Positions 1-9,556 are shown, numbered from the stretch's first letter. The stretch: DNA of 45,834 nt from Hyphomicrobiales bacterium (GCA_028290125.1 JAQGKM010000185.1:1-45834), one strand, 5' to 3'. The notes: a model not told the origin generated them from the sequence alone. A program made the numbers and translations.

Positions 1-249
1 GCGCGGGGCTTCACGCTGCTGGGGAGCCTCGCGCTGCTGGGGGGCCTCGCGCTGGGGCGGAGCCTCGCGCTGCTGCGGCGCTTCGCGACGCTGCGGAGGG
101 CCACCGCGGCGGTCGCCGCCTTCAGGCTCAGCCTGCGCGAAACGAATGGCGGGACCCACGTCGGCGCGCGCGGCGGCGAGCGGAAGGGCGAGTGAAAGCA
201 GGGGGCCGGCCATGATGGTGCCGGCGAGAAGGAGATTTCGGGTCGTCAT
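1..249 (-). CDS. Secreted protein with PQQREA(P) tandem repeats, partial (runs off left edge)
   Basis: Manual reverse-strand translation from ATG at 249: MTTRNLLLAGTIMAGPLLSLALPLAAARADVGPAIRFAQAEPEGGDRRGGPPQRREAPQQREAPPQREAPQQREAPQQREAPR; signal peptide then REAPQQ repeats, open to position 1. Absent from the supplied ORF track because it has no stop in the window. Confidence 0.75.
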   Translation of the reverse strand, partial: MTTRNLLLAGTIMAGPLLSLALPLAAARADVGPAIRFAQAEPEGGDRRGGPPQRREAPQQREAPPQREAPQQREAPQQREAPR

Positions 250-299
250 GTGCGTCCTTATCTGCAAGCCACGATGTCTTCAGACAGCTTGGCTCGGCC

Positions 300-325
300 A
301 ACGAAGGCCCGGGCGACAAGGTTCC
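300..325 (-). promoter_or_regulatory. Putative sigma-EcfG promoter (GGAAC-N17-CGTT)
   Basis: Forward strand AACG 300-303, GTTCC 321-325, 17-nt spacer; oriented toward the CDS starting at 249. Confidence 0.7.
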
Positions 326-339
326 GCGAAACGAACCGA

Positions 340-633
340 TCAGGCGGCGATCGTCACCGTCTCGGAGTCGTAAACGAGGCGCAGCACGCCCGACCGGCCG
401 CAATCGCGCACCGGAACGCCACGATATTTCGAGCCAAAGGCTGGAAAGCGGCCAAGCGGTAGCGAAATTTCGACGAGACGAGCGCCCTTCAGGGCAGCCA
501 TGTCCACCGCCTTCGCGAGCAGGTCGCGAACGCCGGATTCATGCGTCGGGAGATCCGTCACAGTCACTGAGAGGCGGCCTCCCTGACCCGGGAGGGTCGC
601 GCGCAGCAAGCGATCTAGGTCCGACAACGTCAT
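340..633 (-). CDS. Hypothetical protein, 97 aa
   Basis: Intact ORF with a sigma-EcfG-like promoter directly upstream; no family recognised. Confidence 0.6.
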   Translation of the reverse strand: MTLSDLDRLLRATLPGQGGRLSVTVTDLPTHESGVRDLLAKAVDMAALKGARLVEISLPLGRFPAFGSKYRGVPVRDCGRSGVLRLVYDSETVTIAA

Positions 634-671
634 GGCTGAGCTCTCCTTGCCCCAAGGGTTAACAAAGCATC

Positions 672-697
672 AACGTAGGCTTGCCGCAATCGGTTCC
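672..697 (-). promoter_or_regulatory. Putative sigma-EcfG promoter (GGAAC-N17-CGTT)
   Basis: AACG 672-675, GTTCC 693-697, spacer 17; upstream of ORF starting at 633. Confidence 0.7.
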
Positions 698-875
698 GCT
701 CAGGAAGGTAAACACAGTTAGATAAGTGGAAACAGATCGATGCGATTTATGAAGCATACATTTGCGCGATTCTGAACATACGCATTTGATTAAGACAATT
801 GCGGGATGATGAGACGTTCGCGAGAGACCGCCTGGCTCGCGAAAGTGTATTTCTCAGCGTTCCGGACTGCGTAAA

Positions 876-3023
876 ATGTCCCTCATAGTGATTGTCGACG
901 ACCGGGTCACCAACCGGAACATCTTCGCGAAGCTAGCGGCTTCGATCGAGGAAGATGTGACCGTGCAGACCTTCGGCGATCCCGATGAGGCGCTCGTCTG
1001 GCTGGAGGCGCAGTCTCCCGATCTCGTCATCACCGACTACAAGATGCCGCAGATGGACGGTGCGGAATTCATCCGCCGCTTCCGCGAGCTGCCGTCGTCG
1101 GTCGACGTGCCGGTCGTGGTCATTACCGTCTATGAGGAACGCAGCTTCCGTCTTCGCGCGCTGGAGGCCGGCGCGACCGACTTCCTGCACAGCCCCGTCG
1201 ACCACCATGAATTCATCACGCGCGCCCGCAATCTCCTGAAGCTGCACAAGCAGCAGGTGCTTCTCGCCAGCCGCGCATCGACGCTCGAACGCGAGCTCGA
1301 AAACTCCGAACGTTCCCGCGAACGCGCGCTGCGCGACAGCCGCGAGCGCCTGGCGCAGGTCATCGACACCCTGCCGGTCATGATCAGCGCCGCCGGCTAT
1401 GACGGGCGTCTGCTGTTCGTGAACGCCTACCAGATCGCCTTCGCGGGCGTCGATCCCTCGAACGTCATCGGCGAAAACGTCGCCGGGATTTTCGGCGACG
1501 ACCATGGCGCCCGCAGCCATTCGCTCGACCGCATGGTGTTCGAAACCGGCAAGCCGCTGCCGAGCTATGAAGAAGAAATCGTCGACCGCCATGGCGAGGC
1601 GCATGTCTTCGTGACGACGAAATCGCCGCTCAAGGACGCCAGCGAGGTTGTCGCCGGCGTGCTGACCTCGTCGCTCGACATCACGGCCCGCAAGCGCACT
1701 GAAGGTCACCTGCGCCATCTCGCGCACCACGATCCGCTCACCGATCTGCCGAACCGCACGCTGCTGCGCGAGCGCATGCGCCGCCTGATCGCGCGGGCGC
1801 GTCGCGGCGACCAGCCGTTCGCGCTGCATCTTCTCGATCTCGATGGCTTCAAGGCGGTCAACGATCTGCTCGGCCATTCCACGGGCGACCGCTTCATCAA
1901 GACGGTGGGCGAGCGGCTGCGCAACGCGATCCGTCCCGACGACACGCTGGCCCGTCTCGGCGGCGACGAATTCGCGATCCTGCAGTCGCAGGTCAACTCC
2001 ACCGAAGACATCGAGGAATTCGCGCGCCGTATCCTCGAGACGGTTTCCGAAACCTCGGACTTCGAGGATTCCGGCCTTCGCACCACGGCGAGCATCGGCA
2101 TCGCGATCCATCCCGACGATGGCCTCGACGGCGAGGATCTGCTGAAGAACGCCGACTTGGCCATGTATCGCGCGAAAGCCGAGCAGGGGAACCACTTCTG
2201 CTTCTACGCCGCGGACATGCAGGCCCGCGCGCGCAACGAGGCGCTGCTCGATGGCGAACTGCGCCGCGCGTCCGAGAACAACGAATTCGTGCTCTACTAC
2301 CAGCCGCAGGTCGACCTCGCGAGCGGCGAGATCGTCGGCGCCGAGGCGTTGCTGCGCTGGAATCGCCCGGGCGTCGGCATTGTCGGTCCCGGCGTCTTCC
2401 TGCCGCGCGCGGAAGAGAACGGCCTCATCGTTCCGATCAACGAATGGGTGCTGCGCGAGGCCTGCCGCGAGGCGAAGAGCTGGCAGCGCATGGGGCTCCG
2501 GCCAGTGCGCGTCGGCGTCAACCTGTCGCCGGTCCAGTTCCGCAAGCGCCGCATGCCTCTGCTGATCGCGCAGATCCTCGGCGAGACGGGGCTCGACCCC
2601 AACCGGCTCGATCTCGAACTGACGGAGAGCATCGTCGTCGGCGATTTCGACGCTGTCGCGCAGGATCTTCAGCAATTGCTCGATCTCGGCGTGCACATCT
2701 CGATCGACGATTTCGGCACCGGCTATTCGTCGCTCAGCTACGTCAAGAAATTCCCGGTCGATCGCCTCAAGATCGACCAGAGCTTCGTGCGCAATCTCAC
2801 CACCGACGGCAACGACGCCGCGATCATTCGCGCCATCGTGACGCTCGGTCACAGCCTCAACCTCAGCGTCGTGGCCGAGGGTGTAGAGACCGCCGAACAG
2901 CTCGCGCGTCTTCGCGCCGAAGGCTGCGACGAAGTGCAGGGCTATTATTTCGGACGCCCGATGCCGGCTGCGGATTTCATCGCGATGCTGCGGCAGGATC
3001 CGCCGCTCGCCGCCACGGCCTGA
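876..3023 (+). CDS. Response regulator REC-PAS-GGDEF-EAL (bifunctional c-di-GMP enzyme candidate)
   Basis: VIVDD...[12 protein letters not shown] receiver; PAS region; RPDD-N5-GGDEF (I-site plus A-site); [57 protein letters not shown] motifs. Confidence 0.95.
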   Translation: MSLIVIVDDRVTNRNIFAKLAASIEEDVTVQTFGDPDEALVWLEAQSPDLVITDYKMPQMDGAEFIRRFRELPSSVDVPVVVITVYEERSFRLRALEAGATDFLHSPVDHHEFITRARNLLKLHKQQVLLASRASTLERELENSERSRERALRDSRERLAQVIDTLPVMISAAGYDGRLLFVNAYQIAFAGVDPSNVIGENVAGIFGDDHGARSHSLDRMVFETGKPLPSYEEEIVDRHGEAHVFVTTKSPLKDASEVVAGVLTSSLDITARKRTEGHLRHLAHHDPLTDLPNRTLLRERMRRLIARARRGDQPFALHLLDLDGFKAVNDLLGHSTGDRFIKTVGERLRNAIRPDDTLARLGGDEFAILQSQVNSTEDIEEFARRILETVSETSDFEDSGLRTTASIGIAIHPDDGLDGEDLLKNADLAMYRAKAEQGNHFCFYAADMQARARNEALLDGELRRASENNEFVLYYQPQVDLASGEIVGAEALLRWNRPGVGIVGPGVFLPRAEENGLIVPINEWVLREACREAKSWQRMGLRPVRVGVNLSPVQFRKRRMPLLIAQILGETGLDPNRLDLELTESIVVGDFDAVAQDLQQLLDLGVHISIDDFGTGYSSLSYVKKFPVDRLKIDQSFVRNLTTDGNDAAIIRAIVTLGHSLNLSVVAEGVETAEQLARLRAEGCDEVQGYYFGRPMPAADFIAMLRQDPPLAATA

Positions 3024-3026
3024 GCC

Positions 3027-5546
3027 ATGTCAGGCACGTCCCGTCACGGCAAGCGCTCTCGCCTGTCGCGCCTCATCGCCATGCTTGAAGCACGGCCCGA
3101 CTCCGAACACGAGCTGACGCTGAGCCGGCTCGCGCTCAGCCTCATCGCATTCTTGTGCCTGTTTGCCGGATATCTGCGCGGCGGCGCCGGACAGCAGTCG
3201 CTGCTGGAAGAGATCGGTCTCTACTTCCTGCTGTTCACCGGCGTCACCATCGCGCTGTTTGCGCATCTGTGCTGGAGGCCCGGCGTTTCTGTGATGCGGC
3301 GCCTGATCGGCATTCCGCTCGACATCGGCGGCGTCGCCTATCTCATGCACCGCGGTGACGAACTCACCGCCTTCACCTATCCGATCTTTCTCTGGGCCAT
3401 CTTCGGCAACGGCTTCCGGTTTGGCGTCAACTACCTGTTCGTCGCCGCGGGCGTCGGCTTCGCGTGTTTTCTTGCCGTCATCACGACGACGCCGTTCTGG
3501 AGCGAAAACCGCGAATTGAGCGGCGGCCTGCTCGCCGGCATCGTCATCCTGCCGATCTATGTCTCGATCCTGATCCGCCGTCTGTCGGAAGCCAAGCGCC
3601 AGGCCGAGGCGGCGAGCCGCGCCAAGAGCCTCTTCCTCGCCTCGATCAGCCACGAATTGCGGACGCCGCTCAACGCGGTCATCGGCCTCAGCGACATGCT
3701 CGTCGGCGGCGGGCTCGACCGCAAGCAGTCGGACATGGCGCGCACGATTGGCCGCTCGGGCCGCTCGCTCCTGTCGCTGATCAACTCGCTGCTCGACGTG
3801 TCGCGCATGGAGCTCGGCAAGAAGCCGCAGATGGGCGCCTTCGACCTGCATGCGCTGCTGCGCGACATTCGCAGCATGTTGTCCGTTCAGGCGACCGGGA
3901 AGGGCATCCGGCTCGCCCTGCACATCGATCCCGCTTTGCCGCGCCAGATCGTCGGCAGCACGCGGCACTTCGAAGAAGTGCTCATCAACCTCGCCGGCAA
4001 CGCCGTCAAATTCACCTCGCATGGCTACGTGCTGATCGAGGCGAAACTCGTCGGCTCCGAATTGCAGGGCGCGCATCGCATGCGCTTCGAGGTCACCGAC
4101 ACCGGCATCGGCATCGCGCCCGAGGCGCAGGCGGTCATTTTCGAGAGCTTCACGCAGGCCGACGAAACCATCATCGACCGCTTCGGCGGCACCGGCCTTG
4201 GCCTGTCGATCGCGCGCCAGCTCGTCGAGGCGCACGGCGGCGAGATCGGCGTCATCAGCGAAGTCGGCAAGGGCTCGACTTTCTGGTTCGAGATGGAGGC
4301 CGGCATCGGCGAGGTTCGCGCCGACCAGGACGCGTCGGATTACGACGCGCAGATCTTCACGCTCGATCCCGCGATGGTCGCCAAGGTGCAGGCGTCAGGC
4401 TGTGCGACGCAGGGCGTCCACACACTTGAAGCGCTCTTCGACATGTTGCGGCAGGAGCCGACCACGCCGCAAATCGTGTTGATCGACGAGCGCATGATCG
4501 AAGCCGATCGCCGCAACGTTCTTTCGGCGCTCGATCATGCAGAGGCTTCGCCGGCGCGCACGTGCCTGCTGGTCAGCGCCGATCCTGGCCGGGTCGAGCG
4601 CGACGTGCGCCGCCGCTTCCACAGCATCCTGCCGGCGCAGCTCGACGCAGCGGCGCTGCGGCACATGTTGCATCTCGCGGCTGCGGGCGAGTGCGAGCCC
4701 GATGCACCTCTCGTGATCGCGCCGGTGTCGCGTCCACTCGATATTCTCGTCGCCGAGGACAATCGCACGAACCAGATGGTCATCGCCCAGATCCTGGCGC
4801 GGGGCGGCCATCGCACCACCATGGTGGACAATGGCGACAAGGCGGTCGACGCCTTGCTGCAGGACACGTTCGACCTCGTGCTGATGGACATCAACATGCC
4901 CGTGATGAACGGGCTCGACGCCTCGAAATTCTATCAGTTCGCCATGCTCGGCCAGAAGGCGACGCCGATCATCGCGCTGACCGCCGATGCGACGCCCGAA
5001 ACCGCCGCAAAATGCCGTGAAGCCGGGATGGCCGATTGCCTGAACAAGCCGATCGAGGCGAATGCGCTGCTGTCTGTCGTGGCGAAATACGCCGCCATGT
5101 CGGAGCCGCGCGACGTTCCTGCGCCCGCGCAAGAAGCGCCGCCGACTGCGCCCGCCGCGCTGGCGGCGATGCCGGCGGCTGCCTCGATCGTGGAAGATCC
5201 GGTCGAGACCGGTCCGCTCGATCCCCGCGCGCTGCGTGATCTTGAAACGCTGGGCGGCGCGGATTTCGTCACCGAGATCGTCACCCAATTCGTCGCCGAT
5301 GCTGCGGGCGTGCTGCAGCGGCTGGCCGAGTCCGTCGCCGAGCAGGATGTCGACGGCTTCCGCGATCATGCGCATGCCCTGCGCTCCTGCGCCGCCAATG
5401 TCGGCGCGCAGGCGGTCTACAAGATGTGCCTCGACCTGCGCGCCATCGAGGCGCACGAGCTGGCCGCCGATGGCGAGCGGCACGTGCGCGAACTCGAGAC
5501 ACGCTTCGAGCAGGCGCGCGCGGCTCTCGCCGACCACGTCGCCTGA
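3027..5546 (+). CDS. rpfC-like: RpfC-like hybrid sensor histidine kinase (5-TM input, HisKA, HATPase, pseudo-REC, REC, Hpt)
   Basis: N-terminus [12 protein letters not shown]...RRLIGIPLD...[17 protein letters not shown]...[16 protein letters not shown] resembles the RpfC sensor domain; [18 protein letters not shown]-box; [30 protein letters not shown]; Hpt [14 protein letters not shown]. Confidence 0.9.
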   Translation: MSGTSRHGKRSRLSRLIAMLEARPDSEHELTLSRLALSLIAFLCLFAGYLRGGAGQQSLLEEIGLYFLLFTGVTIALFAHLCWRPGVSVMRRLIGIPLDIGGVAYLMHRGDELTAFTYPIFLWAIFGNGFRFGVNYLFVAAGVGFACFLAVITTTPFWSENRELSGGLLAGIVILPIYVSILIRRLSEAKRQAEAASRAKSLFLASISHELRTPLNAVIGLSDMLVGGGLDRKQSDMARTIGRSGRSLLSLINSLLDVSRMELGKKPQMGAFDLHALLRDIRSMLSVQATGKGIRLALHIDPALPRQIVGSTRHFEEVLINLAGNAVKFTSHGYVLIEAKLVGSELQGAHRMRFEVTDTGIGIAPEAQAVIFESFTQADETIIDRFGGTGLGLSIARQLVEAHGGEIGVISEVGKGSTFWFEMEAGIGEVRADQDASDYDAQIFTLDPAMVAKVQASGCATQGVHTLEALFDMLRQEPTTPQIVLIDERMIEADRRNVLSALDHAEASPARTCLLVSADPGRVERDVRRRFHSILPAQLDAAALRHMLHLAAAGECEPDAPLVIAPVSRPLDILVAEDNRTNQMVIAQILARGGHRTTMVDNGDKAVDALLQDTFDLVLMDINMPVMNGLDASKFYQFAMLGQKATPIIALTADATPETAAKCREAGMADCLNKPIEANALLSVVAKYAAMSEPRDVPAPAQEAPPTAPAALAAMPAAASIVEDPVETGPLDPRALRDLETLGGADFVTEIVTQFVADAAGVLQRLAESVAEQDVDGFRDHAHALRSCAANVGAQAVYKMCLDLRAIEAHELAADGERHVRELETRFEQARAALADHVA

Positions 5547-5547
5547 A

Positions 5548-6537
5548 TCAGCTCTTTTCGAGCCGGCGGCGCTGCGCGATGGCGAGCCGCTCCATCTTGC
5601 GCAGGTCGCCGTCCTCCAGCTGCATGGCGGTGTCGACCCAGATCTCGGTGATCTTCTGCAACTCCGCAAAGGTCACCGGGGCGACGCAGCGCTTGGCGCG
5701 GCTGAGCGCATGATGCAGGCGGTACTTCGCCGCGCCGCCGCCCATCAGCTTGCGCACCTCCGCCTCGCCCTGTCCGTCCTCGGCCAGCACGTCGACGACG
5801 CCCATTTCGTAGAGCTCGGTCGCGGTGTAGATCTTGCCGCTCAGGATCATGCGCTCGGCCTTCGCCATGCCGATCTTGCGGGCGAGCAGGCTGAAGGCGC
5901 CCATGCCCGGGAACAGGTTGAACAGAACCTCGGGCAGGCCCATGCGGGCCTTTTTCTCCGCCACCACGATCTGGAACGACAGCGCGCCTTCGAACCCACC
6001 GCCGAGCGCATCGCCCTGCACGAGACCGATGGTGACGACCGGGGTCTCGAAGCCGACCGCCATGTTGAACGACACGTCGCAACAATCGATGGCGTAGGCC
6101 ATCAGCCGGTCGCGATTTTTCGTGCGGATCGAGTCGACGAAATAGCCGAGGTCGCCGCCCAGATTGTAGATGCCGCGCAGGCGCGAGGCGCCGACGAAAT
6201 AGCGCAGGCCGCCGCCGGGCGGCTGGCCGCCCATGTGGTTGGCGATCGCCCGCCGCAGCGAGATCAGCTCACCCAGCATGGAGGGCGTAAAGCTCGGTGG
6301 CCCGTTCGGCCGCATGAAGCACCACAGCGCAGCCGTTGACCCGTCGAGCTCGATGTCGAGCTCGCGGTATCCGCCCGGTGGGAAGTGCAACCCGCAAACG
6401 TCCTGCGTCTCCGGCGCAACTGGCCGATAGACGCGATCCCGTGAAATTGCTGGATTGAATAAAGAGACAGAACTGCCAACGACCGGGGCAGGCCCAGGTC
6501 CAGCCCCGAGGGGCAAATCGAAATACGCCATTCCCAC
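5548..6537 (-). CDS. rpfF-like: RpfF-like DSF-family signal synthase (crotonase/enoyl-CoA hydratase fold)
   Basis: NLGGDLGYFV, LVQGDALGGGFEGALS, MGLPEVLFNLFPGMGAFSLLARKIG, ITEIWVDTAMQLEDGDLRKMERLAIAQRRR, closely matching Xanthomonas RpfF; both catalytic Glu contexts (GGGFE and GLPEV) conserved. Confidence 0.92.
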   Translation of the reverse strand: MGMAYFDLPLGAGPGPAPVVGSSVSLFNPAISRDRVYRPVAPETQDVCGLHFPPGGYRELDIELDGSTAALWCFMRPNGPPSFTPSMLGELISLRRAIANHMGGQPPGGGLRYFVGASRLRGIYNLGGDLGYFVDSIRTKNRDRLMAYAIDCCDVSFNMAVGFETPVVTIGLVQGDALGGGFEGALSFQIVVAEKKARMGLPEVLFNLFPGMGAFSLLARKIGMAKAERMILSGKIYTATELYEMGVVDVLAEDGQGEAEVRKLMGGGAAKYRLHHALSRAKRCVAPVTFAELQKITEIWVDTAMQLEDGDLRKMERLAIAQRRRLEKS

Positions 6538-6603
6538 TCTCCCGCCGCCGCGAGTTGCGCATCTGCGCAGGAGTTAAGGTAAATGGATTTTAATGATTGT
6601 GTA

Positions 6604-6632
6604 CCATTAAGTTACAAAAGGTTACGTAATGG
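6604..6632. promoter_or_regulatory. Dyad-symmetric candidate operator upstream of rpfF-like gene
   Basis: CCATTAAGTTA-N7-TTACGTAATGG imperfect palindrome (9/11 matching arms) in an AT-rich leader. Confidence 0.4.
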
Positions 6633-6751
6633 TTAATTCGACTGTACCTGCCGCTGCGTCAGATTTCGAATAGCCTCGGAGTTGAAGAAGCACACCAAAG
6701 ACTTGGCTCCGATCTATCGCCCATTATAGGCAACTAGACCCGAATCAGGCG

Positions 6752-8218
6752 TCACGGATCCTCGTGGGTTTCCCGCAGTGGCTTTTCTTCCATGCGCGCC
6801 AGGAAGACCAGCGACAGGGCGAGCGACCCTCCTGCAATAAGGAACAGCAGGTCGAACCCGCGCGACAGGCCGGCGACATTCTGGTTGGCGGCCCGCAGCA
6901 GCAGATCATGCGCGGCGCCGCGCGGCGCGCCCGACAGGCCGATCAGGATGGTGCCGAATGCCGCCACCGCGAAGGCGCTGCCGAGCTGCCGGAGGAAGTT
7001 GAGCAGGGCCATCGTGGTGCCCATCTCATGGCGCGGGACGGCGTTCTGCAGGGCCGTGGTGGTCACCGGCAGCATGGTGCCCAGACCCATCGAAAGCGCC
7101 GCGAGCAGCGCTTCCACGACCAGGAAGGGCAGGCTGCGGGCGAACAGCCACAGCAGCAGGGTCGCGGCGATGGCGATCGCCAGACCGATCATCGGCGGGC
7201 GCTTGTAGCTGCCGGCCCGCGCCATCAGCCGACCGGTGATCATGGCGCCGAGCGTCGTTCCGACCACCAGCGGCACCAGCGCGAGGCCGGCATGGTCGGC
7301 GCTGAAGCCGAGCACCACCTCGAAATAGATCGGCAGGTAGACGATCAGCCCGATCAGCACGCTCATGGCGAAACAGACAGAAATCACGCCGTTGAAGACG
7401 ATGCCGTTCGACAGCACCGAGATCGGGATCAGCGGCTCGCGCGCAGTCCGCAGGCGCACGACGAGCCCCGCCACCAGCACGACAGACAGGACGCCGAGCG
7501 CGAGGATGATGGGCGAGGTCCAGTCGTAACGCACGCCGCCCCAGTTGAGCGCCAGCATGGTGGTGACCGACATGCCGACCAGCAGCGCCGCGCCGATCAG
7601 GTCGAGCTCGTGCGGGCGCTCGTGCCGCGGCAGCCGCTTCAGCTTCGAGTTCGTCATAAAGTACGCGAGAGCGCCGAGCGGCAGGTTGATCCAGAAGATC
7701 ATCGACCAATGCGTATATTCAGCGAAGAAGCCGCCGATGATCGGTCCGCCGAGGCCTGCCGCCAGCCAGGTTGTCTGGATGTAGGCCTGGTATTTCGGGC
7801 GCTGCTTGGGCGGGATGATGTCGCCCACAATGGTCTGCGTCAGCGCGATCAATCCGCCGCCGCCCAGTCCCTGGAAGCCGCGCGCCAGCGCGAGCGCGAG
7901 CATGGTCGGCGCCAGCGCGCAGGCGACCGAGCCGAGAATGAACAGACCAATCGACAGGAGAAGCATGGGCCGGCGGCCGTGAATGTCGGCGAGCTTGCCG
8001 TAGAGCGGCGTCACCGCGGTCGAAACCAGCAGATAGGCGGTGACGACCCAGGGCAGCGTCTCGACGTCGCCGAGCGTCCGGCCGAGCGTCGGCATGGCAG
8101 GCGCCACGATGGTCTGGTCGAGCGCACCCATGAACTGGGCGACCATCAGTCCGCTCATGATGGAAATGATTTCGCGGCGGCTCAGCGTGTCTGAGCTCGC
8201 CGTTTCGGAAACGGACAT
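6752..8218 (-). CDS. MFS multidrug transporter, DHA2/EmrB-QacA type
   Basis: LMVAQFMGALDQTIVAPAMPTLGRTLG, YLLVSTAVTPLYGKLADIHGRRPM, ARGFQGLGGGGLI motifs; 488 aa, multiple TMs. Confidence 0.93.
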   Translation of the reverse strand: MSVSETASSDTLSRREIISIMSGLMVAQFMGALDQTIVAPAMPTLGRTLGDVETLPWVVTAYLLVSTAVTPLYGKLADIHGRRPMLLLSIGLFILGSVACALAPTMLALALARGFQGLGGGGLIALTQTIVGDIIPPKQRPKYQAYIQTTWLAAGLGGPIIGGFFAEYTHWSMIFWINLPLGALAYFMTNSKLKRLPRHERPHELDLIGAALLVGMSVTTMLALNWGGVRYDWTSPIILALGVLSVVLVAGLVVRLRTAREPLIPISVLSNGIVFNGVISVCFAMSVLIGLIVYLPIYFEVVLGFSADHAGLALVPLVVGTTLGAMITGRLMARAGSYKRPPMIGLAIAIAATLLLWLFARSLPFLVVEALLAALSMGLGTMLPVTTTALQNAVPRHEMGTTMALLNFLRQLGSAFAVAAFGTILIGLSGAPRGAAHDLLLRAANQNVAGLSRGFDLLFLIAGGSLALSLVFLARMEEKPLRETHEDP

Positions 8219-8251
8219 GGCGTTCCTGACGCGGGGGGAATGTCCCTGTTT

Positions 8252-9556
8252 TTATGGGACTTGAAGCGCGCCGGTCAATGGAGCGGCGCCCAGCGCCGAT
8301 GCGAGAAGTTTGTGCAGGCCGGCGATCGCGGGTCCACCCGTCAAGGCGCGCGCCCGGCGCAGCCCGGCCGCAGCCGTGCGGCGGCGATAGTCGTCATCCT
8401 CCAGCATGCGACGCAAGGCCGCGGCGAGCGCCGTTTCGGAGCCTGCTTCGACGAAATGCGCCGCGCCTTGCCAGAATTCGCGATTGGCGCGCGTGTCCGG
8501 CAGGATCAACGCACAGCCCGTGCAGGCCGCGCGCCAGACCAGGCGCTCGAAGCTCGTGCCGGTGGCGACGCTGTAAAACGCCGTCGCGCGCAGCAGCAGC
8601 GCCTCGGCGGCGGCGACGCCCATGGGCTCCAGCCCGTGGGCGTTTTCAAGACAGATCCCGCGCACGGACTCGCCGTCCGCAACTGACAGCTTCGTGTCGA
8701 ACAGAAGCGTCTGCCCACAGATCTGCCCGGCGGCGCGATCGAGACGCTGCAGGTCGATCGGGTCGGCGATGGCCGCGCCAGCGACGATGAAAGCGGCGTC
8801 GTTGGCGCGTCGCTCGTGAAACTCGGACTTGCGGAACACAGGGGGCAGGACAGACGGTGGCAGCGTCAGGCCGTGCGCCGCAACCAGTTCCGACGCGAAG
8901 GCGCGCGTGGGCGCGACGACGCGATCAGCGGCGTGCAGGCCCAGTCGCTCGAGAGCGCTCGCGGCTTGCACGTCGCCCGGCGCAAGCCTCGACGCCTGGT
9001 GGGGATGCTGCCGTCGCCAGTCCGCAATGCGCGACGCATCGCAGAACACCACGGTGGGCCGCGGATCGCGCCGCGCGGCTGCAAGCGCGGGGTCGTGCAG
9101 CAGGATGAGATCGGCGCGCACGCCGTCGGCCACGGTCTGCAACTCCCGCACGCATGCGGCGGCATCGGTCTGCGGACGGGTCACCGGGCCACCGTTCCAC
9201 GCGCTGACGCCTGGGATGCGGGACAGCAAGCGCAGGTCGTCGGGCGTGAAAGCCTCGCCGACCGCTGCAAGAACGACGTCGAGGTCCAGCGCGGCGAGGT
9301 GCCCGGCGAAGGCCAGCGCATCTTCAAAAGCCATCTCATCGGCAAGCGGGCGCGCTTGGCCCGGCGCGGCCTCGCGCGCGACGGTCATCAGAAAGCGCCG
9401 TCCGGCAAGTGGCGAGAGTGGGCCGGGCGCTCCGGTCAGCATCGGGAGCAGGCTGTTGGCGGAGGGCGGCCGCGACGGGGCCGGTTTGGCGGGCGGCGCC
9501 TGATTCGGCGTCGGGAAAATGTCCGCTTCGATGCGACGGTTCATCCCTTCGGCCAT
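8252..9556 (-). CDS. Glycosyltransferase-like protein (GT4-type C-terminal region)
   Basis: 434 aa ORF; C-terminal GVAAAEALLLRATAFYSVATGTSFERLVWRAACTGCALILPDT...FVEAGSETALAAALRRMLEDDDYRRRTAAAG typical of GT-B donor domains. Confidence 0.6.
   Translation of the reverse strand: MAEGMNRRIEADIFPTPNQAPPAKPAPSRPPSANSLLPMLTGAPGPLSPLAGRRFLMTVAREAAPGQARPLADEMAFEDALAFAGHLAALDLDVVLAAVGEAFTPDDLRLLSRIPGVSAWNGGPVTRPQTDAAACVRELQTVADGVRADLILLHDPALAAARRDPRPTVVFCDASRIADWRRQHPHQASRLAPGDVQAASALERLGLHAADRVVAPTRAFASELVAAHGLTLPPSVLPPVFRKSEFHERRANDAAFIVAGAAIADPIDLQRLDRAAGQICGQTLLFDTKLSVADGESVRGICLENAHGLEPMGVAAAEALLLRATAFYSVATGTSFERLVWRAACTGCALILPDTRANREFWQGAAHFVEAGSETALAAALRRMLEDDDYRRRTAAAGLRRARALTGGPAIAGLHKLLASALGAAPLTGALQVP

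Noticed and set aside
1-110. Short direct repeats at left edge as possible CRISPR or minisatellite
   Set aside because: They translate in one frame as PQQREA(P) repeats after a signal peptide; no spacer/repeat architecture.
933-2852. Long antisense ORF (639 aa) opposite the GGDEF-EAL gene, and similar long ORFs (3030..4235, 4395..5669, 22942..24456, 24926..26902, 26839..28551, 28608..30008, 40974..42278, 41885..43171)
   Set aside because: Shadow ORFs typical of high-GC DNA; His/Arg/Asp/Gln-rich composition, no recognisable domains, opposite to genes with clear family motifs.
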